Below are positions 58,865 through 64,000 of a stretch of 64,000 nt of DNA, one piece after another; position 1 is the stretch's first letter, and each line of letters begins with the position of its first letter. The DNA is from Phytomonospora sp040655735 (lineage in GTDB: Bacteria; Actinomycetota; Actinomycetes; Mycobacteriales; Micromonosporaceae): contig NZ_JBFAKK010000004.1 of assembly GCF_040655735.1 (NCBI RefSeq), positions 310,001 through 374,000 on the forward strand. The letters run 5' to 3'. Both the position numbers and the translations under genes were made by a program. The notes beneath the pieces are model-generated. The model did not search any database. It saw only the letters and a list, made by a program, of their open reading frames with translations, and was not told where the DNA came from.

Positions 58865-60900
58865 GGATCGTCACCGACCTGCCGCACCAGGTCCGCGACA
58901 TCGAGAACACCTTCATCACCATGCGCGACGGCAAACGCCTCGCCGCTCGGATCTGGCTGCCCGTCGACGCCGAGGAGAACCCCGTCCCCGCCGTCCTGGA
59001 GCACATCCCCTACCGCAAGCGCGACGGGACGCGGGCGCGCGACGCCGCCAACCATCCCTACATCGCCGGCCACGGCTACGCCTGCGTCCGTGTCGACATG
59101 CGCGGCAGCGGCGACTCCGACGGCGTACTCGTCGACGAGTACCGCCCGCAGGAGCACGAGGACGCCGAGGACGTCATCGCCTGGCTGGCCGAGCAGCCGT
59201 GGTGCGACGGCGGCGTCGGCATGATGGGCATCTCCTGGGGCGGCTTCAACAGCCTCCAGATCGCCGCCCGCCGGCCGCCCGCCCTCAAGGCGATCATCAG
59301 CGCCTCGGCGACCGACGACCTCTACGTCGACAACATGCACTACATGGGCGGCTGCCTGCTCGCCGACAACCTGTCGGAGGCCACGGTGATGTTCGCGGCG
59401 AACTCCCAGCCGCCGGACCCCGCCGTCGTCGGCGACCGCTGGCGGGAGATGTGGCGCGAGCGGCTGGAGGACAGCGGCCTGTGGCTGGAGACGTGGCTGT
59501 CGCACCAGCGGCGTGACGGCTACTGGAAACCAGCCTCGGTCTGCGAGGACTACGGCGATGTTCGGGTGCCGGTCATGGCCGTCGGCGGGTGGGCCGACGG
59601 CTACACCAACGCGATCTTTCGGCTGCTGGAGCACCTCGACGTGCCGCGCAAGGGCCTCATCGGGCCGTGGGGGCACAAGTACCCGCACTTCGGCGTTCCC
59701 GGACCGGCGATCGGCTTCCTCCAGGAGGTCGTGCGCTGGTGGGATCACTGGCTCAAGGGGATCGACACCGGGCTCATGGACGAGCCGATGCTGCGCGCCT
59801 GGATGCAGGACAGCGTCACGCCCGCGCCGAGTTACGCCGATCGGCCCGGCCGCTGGGTCGCCGAGGAGTCCTGGCCCTCCCCGAGCATCGAGCGGCGCGA
59901 GTACCGGCTGCGGCGGCACGGCATCGAGCACGGCGACGTCCGGGCCGAGGCGGGCACCGACGTGACCCTCCAATCGCCGCTGAGCGTCGGCATGTTCGCG
60001 GGCAAGTGGGCCTCCTACGCGGCCACCCCGGACCTGCCCTTCGACCAGCGCGAGGAGGACGGCGGCGCCCTGGTCTTCGAGATGGAGCCGCTGCAGGAGC
60101 CGATGGAGCTCTTCGGGCTGCCGACGGCGTCCTTCGAGGTCTCGGCCGACAAGCCTGTCGCGCAGCTGGCGGTGCGGCTGTCCGACGTCGCGCCCAACGG
60201 GGAGGCGACGCGCTTCACCTACGGGCTGCTGAACCTCACCCACCGCGACGGCAGTGAGAACCCGCAGCCGCTGGAGCCCGGCCGCCGCTACCGCGTCGAC
60301 GTCCCCCTCAACGGCACCGCGCAGACCATCCCCGCCGGTCACCGGCTCAGGCTTTCGGTGTCGACCTCCTACTGGCCGCTGGCGTGGCCGGCGCCGGAGG
60401 GTGCGACAGTGCGGTTCACGGCGGGCGCGAGCACGCTCACCCTGCCGGTGCGCACCCCGCGTGACGAGGACGAGAAGCTGCGCGAGTTCGCCGAACCCGA
60501 GATCACCGAGCCGCTGGCCGTCTCCCAACTGGAGGCGGGCGAGCACCACTGGCGGGTCTCCCGCGACCTGGCGACCGGTGTGTCCACGCTCGAAGTCGTC
60601 AACGACCAGGGCAGGCAGCGCATCGAGGAGACCGGGACGGTCCTCAGTCGCGACAACCGCGAGTGGTACAGCTTCCGCTGGAACGAGGTCACCTCGGTGC
60701 GCGGTGAGACCCGCACCGTCCGCCGCTTCGAACGCGACGACTGGCGGGTCGAGATCGTGACGCGGACCGTGCTGACCTCGACGGCCGAGGAGTTCGTGAT
60801 CACCGCCCAGCTCGACGCCTACGAACTCGATGCCGACCGGGGGAACCCGCGCGTCCACTCGCAGAACTGGCACCGCTCGATCCCCCGCGACCTGGTATGA
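58861..60900 (+). CDS. CocE/NonD-type hydrolase (peptidase S15 family)
   Basis: The ATG at 58861 overlaps the ATP-grasp stop (ATGA). The 679-residue enzyme has an alpha/beta-hydrolase domain (1-about 330) with the nucleophile in GISWGGF (Ser125), Asp246 in GGWADGY and His272 in GPWGHKYPH, and a C-terminal jelly-roll domain (VTLQSPLSVGMF, FGLPTASFEVSADKPVAQLAVRLSDV). The family includes cocaine esterase, X-Pro dipeptidyl peptidases and acylases. The protein is longer than CocE (about 570) because of a C-terminal extension with beta-rich sequence after about residue 540. No signal peptide. Confidence 0.9.
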   Translation: MRIVTDLPHQVRDIENTFITMRDGKRLAARIWLPVDAEENPVPAVLEHIPYRKRDGTRARDAANHPYIAGHGYACVRVDMRGSGDSDGVLVDEYRPQEHEDAEDVIAWLAEQPWCDGGVGMMGISWGGFNSLQIAARRPPALKAIISASATDDLYVDNMHYMGGCLLADNLSEATVMFAANSQPPDPAVVGDRWREMWRERLEDSGLWLETWLSHQRRDGYWKPASVCEDYGDVRVPVMAVGGWADGYTNAIFRLLEHLDVPRKGLIGPWGHKYPHFGVPGPAIGFLQEVVRWWDHWLKGIDTGLMDEPMLRAWMQDSVTPAPSYADRPGRWVAEESWPSPSIERREYRLRRHGIEHGDVRAEAGTDVTLQSPLSVGMFAGKWASYAATPDLPFDQREEDGGALVFEMEPLQEPMELFGLPTASFEVSADKPVAQLAVRLSDVAPNGEATRFTYGLLNLTHRDGSENPQPLEPGRRYRVDVPLNGTAQTIPAGHRLRLSVSTSYWPLAWPAPEGATVRFTAGASTLTLPVRTPRDEDEKLREFAEPEITEPLAVSQLEAGEHHWRVSRDLATGVSTLEVVNDQGRQRIEETGTVLSRDNREWYSFRWNEVTSVRGETRTVRRFERDDWRVEIVTRTVLTSTAEEFVITAQLDAYELDADRGNPRVHSQNWHRSIPRDLV

Positions 60901-60939
60901 CGCCGATTGGGTCGCCGTGAGGCCGGGTATAGGGGGACG

Positions 60940-61439
60940 GTGAGACTGCGACGTGTCGAGCCCTATGGCCCCGGCTTCACCAGGCGCCGTAGCGGTCGCG
61001 GGTTCAGCTATGTGGACGACCACGGCAACGTCTGCCGCGACGCCGGGTTCAAGGAGCGCGTCAAGGAACTCGTCATCCCGCCGGCCTGGCACGAGGTGTG
61101 GATCTGCGCCGACCCGGCCGGCCACATCCAGGCCGTGGGCTTCGACGACGCCGGCCGGCGCCAGTACCTCTACCACCCGGAGTGGCGCGAGCAGCGCGAC
61201 CTCGCCAAGCACGACCGGGTCCTGGAGCTCGCCGCGTGTCTGCCGGTCTTCCGCCGGAAGGTGAGCGGCGACCTCCAGGGCCGCGGTGCCACCCGGACGA
61301 GGGTCCTGGCCGCCGCGCTGCGCTGCGCGACGCCTACGTCGACCCGCGGGTGGTGGAGGCCTGGGAGAACGGGCGCACGGCCGGCAAGGGCGCCGGGGAG
61401 GCCGCGGTCCGGTGCCTGCTGGAGAAGACGCGCTCCTGA
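60940..61439 (+). pseudogene. Topoisomerase IB gene with the catalytic core deleted
   Basis: From GTG 60940 (AGGGGGAC upstream) the frame encodes a eukaryote-like bacterial topoisomerase IB N-terminus (GFSYVDDHGNVCRDAGFKER-VKELVIPPAWHEVWICADP-AGHIQAVGFDDAGRRQYLYH, about 125 residues). Near 61315-61330 it jumps into another frame and reads only the C-terminal end (RDAYVDPRVVEAWENGRTAG, then LLEKTRS, stop 61439). Roughly 170 residues, including the catalytic Arg/His/Tyr region, are missing. It cannot relax DNA. Confidence 0.88.
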
Positions 61440-61525
61440 GCGAACCCGGACCTCTCCGGCATCGCGCTCACCGGCCACGGTGACCCTCCGCGTCGCGCGG
61501 GCGCGCTGGACGGCCGGCGCCGCGG

Positions 61526-62263
61526 CTATTCCCTGAACTCCACGTACTCGATGATCGCGCCGCCACCGTGCCGCACGGTCAGGTTCCGGCCGGTCGGGAC
61601 CTCGTTGGGCCCGTCGAGCACCTCTCCACCGGACTCGGCGACCACCGCGAGCACCTTGGCGAGGTCGGTGACGATCGCCGTCGCGTGGGTCGCCCGGAAG
61701 GGCGCGAGGGCGGCGGGCGTGCCGGCGACGGCCAGGAAACCCCCGACCTCGGCGAGTTCGAGGTCCAGGTAGTCGAAACGCAGTTCGGCCTCCCGGCCGG
61801 CCAGCGCGGCGAGCACCGGCAGAGCCGTGTCGAGGTCGTCGACGTAGAGCCGTCCGTAGACCTCCTTGATCGTCCCCGCCGGAGCTTCGGCGCCGAAGAC
61901 CTTCTCCCGCAGCGCCTGTCGCCACTCGACGTACTCGACGATCGCCCCGCCGGGCTGGCGGGCGGTGAAGCCGCGGCCGTTGGGGGCGTCGAAGGGCTCT
62001 TCCAGCAGCTCGGCGCCGTGCGCTTCGAGGATGCGGCGGGCCGCGTCGAGATCGTCGACGACCGCGGTCGCGTGGGTCGACCGGAAGGGTGCCAGCGCCT
62101 CGCCGTCACCGGCGATCAGCAGCAGACCGCCGAGGCCCGCGAGCTCCAGCCCGGCGAAGGACTCCCGCCAGCGCGGTCCCTCGCCGACCAGCGAGGAGAG
62201 CACCGGCAGGGCCGCGTCGAGGTCATCGACGTAGACGCGGGCGTAGGTCTTCAGAACGGCCAC
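61526..62263 (-). CDS. Two-domain VOC (glyoxalase-fold) protein
   Basis: The GTG at 62263 follows AAGGAGA. The 245-residue protein is an internal duplication: YARVYVDDLDAALPVLSSLVG with GGAIVEYVEWRQ (domain 1) and YGRLYVDDLDTALPVLAALAG with GGAIIEYVEFRE (domain 2), each containing the HATAxVxDL central strand. It resembles VOC proteins whose expression is controlled by adjacent ArsR repressors, and here an ArsR gene is divergent with an operator between them. Confidence 0.87.
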   Translation of the reverse strand: MAVLKTYARVYVDDLDAALPVLSSLVGEGPRWRESFAGLELAGLGGLLLIAGDGEALAPFRSTHATAVVDDLDAARRILEAHGAELLEEPFDAPNGRGFTARQPGGAIVEYVEWRQALREKVFGAEAPAGTIKEVYGRLYVDDLDTALPVLAALAGREAELRFDYLDLELAEVGGFLAVAGTPAALAPFRATHATAIVTDLAKVLAVVAESGGEVLDGPNEVPTGRNLTVRHGGGAIIEYVEFRE

Positions 62264-62274
62264 GCCGTCTCCTT

Positions 62275-62293
62275 ATTTCGACTTTCCCGAAAT
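62275..62293. promoter_or_regulatory. ArsR-type operator between VOC and ArsR genes
   Basis: ATTTCG-ACTTTCC-CGAAAT is a perfect inverted repeat with a 7-bp centre, placed in the 79-bp divergent region. A -10-like TACTAT follows at 62311 for the ArsR gene. An ATG at 62292 would lie inside the operator, which argues for the TTG start at 62343. Confidence 0.7.
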
Positions 62294-62342
62294 GATGGAA
62301 CGAGCGCGATACTATGGCCCACCGCAGGCGAGGAGGAAGCGG

Positions 62343-62648
62343 TTGAGAGCGCAGTCACAGCCCCGGATCGAGGACGTGGAACTCGCGTCGGTCCTGCACG
62401 CCCTCGGCGACAGCGTCCGCATCGACCTGGTCCGCCGGATGGCCGCCGACGGGGAGTGCCCGTGCAGCCCGCCGGACCTCGACGTGCCCCGCTCGACCCT
62501 CTCCAACCACTGGCGGATCCTGCGCGAGGCCGGCCTCACCGACACTCGCGCACTCGGGAAGGCACGCTGCATGAGCCTGCGGCGCGGCGAGCTCGACGCA
62601 CGCTTTCCCGGCGTGCTCGCCGCCGTGATCGCCTGCGCCGAGGCTTAG
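62343..62648 (+). CDS. ArsR-family transcriptional repressor
   Basis: The TTG at 62343 has GAGGAGG 6-8 bp upstream and is preferred to the in-frame ATG at 62292. The 101-residue winged-helix protein shows DVELASVLHALGDSVRIDLVRRMAADGECPC and PRSTLSNHWRILREAGLTDTRALGKARCMSLRRGEL. The CPC pair resembles, but is not identical to, the metal-binding Cys motif of ArsR. Many relatives without metal ligands control VOC genes and exporters. It probably represses itself and the divergent VOC gene. Confidence 0.88.
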   Translation: MRAQSQPRIEDVELASVLHALGDSVRIDLVRRMAADGECPCSPPDLDVPRSTLSNHWRILREAGLTDTRALGKARCMSLRRGELDARFPGVLAAVIACAEA

Positions 62649-62712
62649 GGCTCGTCGGGTGGGTTGCGGATGCCGAAGGCCCCGCAGAGATCAACCGGAA
62701 ACGCCGTGGGAG

Positions 62713-63588
62713 CTACCCGAGGCGTCCGTAGGCGGCCAGCGTGCGAACCGCTTCGAGGGTCACCACACCGCGCCACTCGGCGAGGGCCTCCTCACCCGGA
62801 GGGGTCCAGGTGATGGGCCAGCCGCCGTCGGGTTCCTGGCCGTCGCTCAGATGGTCGAGGTGGGCGTCGATCTGGGCCTCGGTGAAGGCCGTGCGCCACG
62901 GCGACTCGGGGGTCGGCGCGATGTGCAGCGGCGTCAGGCCGTAGCCGGGTGCGTCGGCGTCGGCGTGGAACATGTCCTGCGCGACGAGGTGGGCCAGCAG
63001 TGCCGGCGCGTGGCGTTCGGCGCGCTCGCGGTCGGGGACGTGTTCGAGGAAGTGGAGCAGTTCCCAGAGGGAGTGGACGCCGTCGGGCGTCGGCTCGGAT
63101 TCGAGGTAGCGCCAGCAGTACCCGGCGGCGGTCTCGCGCCAGGGGTGCTCGGCCCCGAGCCGGTACAGCAGGCTCACGAGACCCGCGGTGGGGTTGACGT
63201 CGGGCCGGTAGGTCCACTCCGACCAGTGCTCGGCGCGCGGGTGCGCCTCGATCACCGGGAAGGCGAGCGGGACGGCGCCGTTGCCGTCGCTGACGCCGGC
63301 GAGGTAGTCGCAGGCGCCCTCGACCAGCTCGGGAGCATCGGCGCCGGCGTCCGCCAGAGCGCCGAGGGCGACCTCGGCGTAGATGGGAAGGCTGTCGGGA
63401 CAGCGCGTGTCGGGTTCGAGGCCGTGCCCGAAGCCGCCGTCGGGGTTGCGATAGACGCGCAGCGCGTCGACGACGGCCGTGGCGGGGCCGTTGTGGAAGC
63501 GTGCGGCGAAGAGGTGCCGCTCCAGGGGGCGGGCGTGCGCGTCGATGAAGTGTTCGGCGGCGGCGAGCTGAGCGTCCATGTCGGGCAT
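62713..63588 (-). CDS. Hypothetical protein, alpha/alpha-toroid-like
   Basis: The 291-residue product (start MPDMDAQLAAAEHFIDAHAR, or three codons further in) contains YRNPDGGFGHGLEPDTRCPDS, WTYRPDVNPTAGLVSLLYRLG and a terminal DGGWPITWTPPGEEALAEWRGVVTLEAVRTL. The spaced GGF/GGW turns between helix pairs are typical of prenyltransferase/squalene-cyclase-like toroids. No catalytic DxDD is visible, so a binding or unknown role is more likely. No ribosome site is evident. Confidence 0.75.
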   Translation of the reverse strand: MPDMDAQLAAAEHFIDAHARPLERHLFAARFHNGPATAVVDALRVYRNPDGGFGHGLEPDTRCPDSLPIYAEVALGALADAGADAPELVEGACDYLAGVSDGNGAVPLAFPVIEAHPRAEHWSEWTYRPDVNPTAGLVSLLYRLGAEHPWRETAAGYCWRYLESEPTPDGVHSLWELLHFLEHVPDRERAERHAPALLAHLVAQDMFHADADAPGYGLTPLHIAPTPESPWRTAFTEAQIDAHLDHLSDGQEPDGGWPITWTPPGEEALAEWRGVVTLEAVRTLAAYGRLG

Positions 63589-63668
63589 GTTAGGCGGCGG
63601 GTGTGACGGAACGGGCGGCCGTGGTGTCCTTGACGACCGCGCGCACTTCATGATCGCGGCCAGTCCCG

Positions 63669-64000
63669 TCAGGCGGTGTGCCGCCGTACGAACGCGGCGA
63701 TCGCCTCGACGGCCCGCCGGCCTTCGGGCAGGAATGATCCGAAGAGGTGCCAGTAGTGGATCATGTCCGGCCACACCCGCAGATCGACGGCGACCCCGGC
63801 CTCCTCGGCACGCCGGGCAAGGGCCGTGGAGTCGTCGAGCAGGGTCTCGACCGCGCCGACCATCACCAGCAGTGGTGGCAGGCCGGTAAGGTCTGCGTAC
63901 AGCGGGGAGGCGAGCGGGTCGCGCGGGTCGTGGCCGGCGAGGTAGGCGTCGCGGATCTGTTCGTACACCGTCATCGTGGCCACCGGTTCGTGGCCGGCGT
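63669..64000 (-). CDS. Alpha/beta hydrolase (HSL/lipase family), C-terminal part, cut by window end
   Basis: Reading leftwards from the window edge, the sequence AGHEPVATMTVYEQIRDAYLAG, then DPLASPLYADLTGLPPLLVMVG and DMIHYWHLFGSFLPEGRRAVEAI is the C-terminal third of a hormone-sensitive-lipase-type esterase. The catalytic Asp (DPLASP or nearby) and His (MIHYWH) are present. The nucleophile lies beyond the window. Confidence 0.85.
   Translation of the reverse strand, partial: AGHEPVATMTVYEQIRDAYLAGHDPRDPLASPLYADLTGLPPLLVMVGAVETLLDDSTALARRAEEAGVAVDLRVWPDMIHYWHLFGSFLPEGRRAVEAIAAFVRRHTA

Overview
The window is high-GC (about 70% by eye) actinobacterial chromosome. Supporting signs are GTG/TTG starts, strong GGAGG-type ribosome sites mixed with leaderless starts, terminator hairpins without T tracts, SARP/BTAD, ECF-sigma, MerR and MarR regulators, a mycothiol-dependent maleylpyruvate isomerase-type protein and a DevS-like GAF kinase. 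A Glycomycetaceae- or Streptosporangiales-like host is plausible but cannot be proved here. There is no rRNA, no recognisable tRNA, no CRISPR array and no integrase. One assembly gap (94 N) lies at 40224-40317.

Left part (1-10 kb): a truncated XRE/DUF5753 regulator and two small unknown genes abut a GH18 chitinase that has lost its secretion signal. Then come a GNAT acetyltransferase, a large P-loop/TPR/BTAD regulator, a serine beta-lactamase-fold hydrolase, DUF2871 and DUF2236 genes and an M20 amidohydrolase.

10-22 kb is accessory in character. A complete DUF853 (HerA-like) ATPase gene is followed by two modules (NAD(P)-binding protein/SDR/TetR, and ECF sigma/mycothiol-dependent isomerase). 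After each module lies a decayed piece of the same DUF853 gene. Next are a MerR regulator with a divergent leaderless serine hydrolase, an FAD monooxygenase under a striking double-palindrome promoter, and a secreted paralogue of the hydrolase.

22.4-27.4 kb is a decaying hypoxia/dormancy (DevR/DosR-type) island: DoxX, two frameshifted universal stress protein genes facing away from a DevR-like box, an intact DevS-like kinase, and a DevR stump fused in frame to a piece of phosphoketolase.

27-39 kb is mostly ordinary: a left-handed beta-helix acyltransferase fused to a helical domain, VOC and PNPOx-like proteins, an OmpR/histidine-kinase pair, and two divergent regulator/MFS loci with clear operators. 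39.7-41.25 kb is a repeat-rich, strand-skewed non-coding stretch with the assembly gap. 41-48.7 kb holds a secreted pectate lyase, a broken MFS gene, an ECF sigma with C-terminal SnoaL-like domain, DUF1206, an esterase and a SpoIIE-type phosphatase.

48.7-54 kb is a five-gene overlapping operon (FAD oxidoreductase, DUF1365, two cyclopropane-fatty-acid-synthase-like methyltransferases, DUF1295) that probably modifies membrane acyl chains. 54-64 kb has small stress and lyase-fold genes, then an overlapping trio made of a 26-codon ORF, an ATP-grasp ligase and a CocE/S15 hydrolase. This trio is the best candidate here for an undescribed peptide-type system. It is followed by an internally deleted topoisomerase IB, a VOC/ArsR pair, an alpha/alpha-toroid-like protein and a partial alpha/beta hydrolase cut by the window end.
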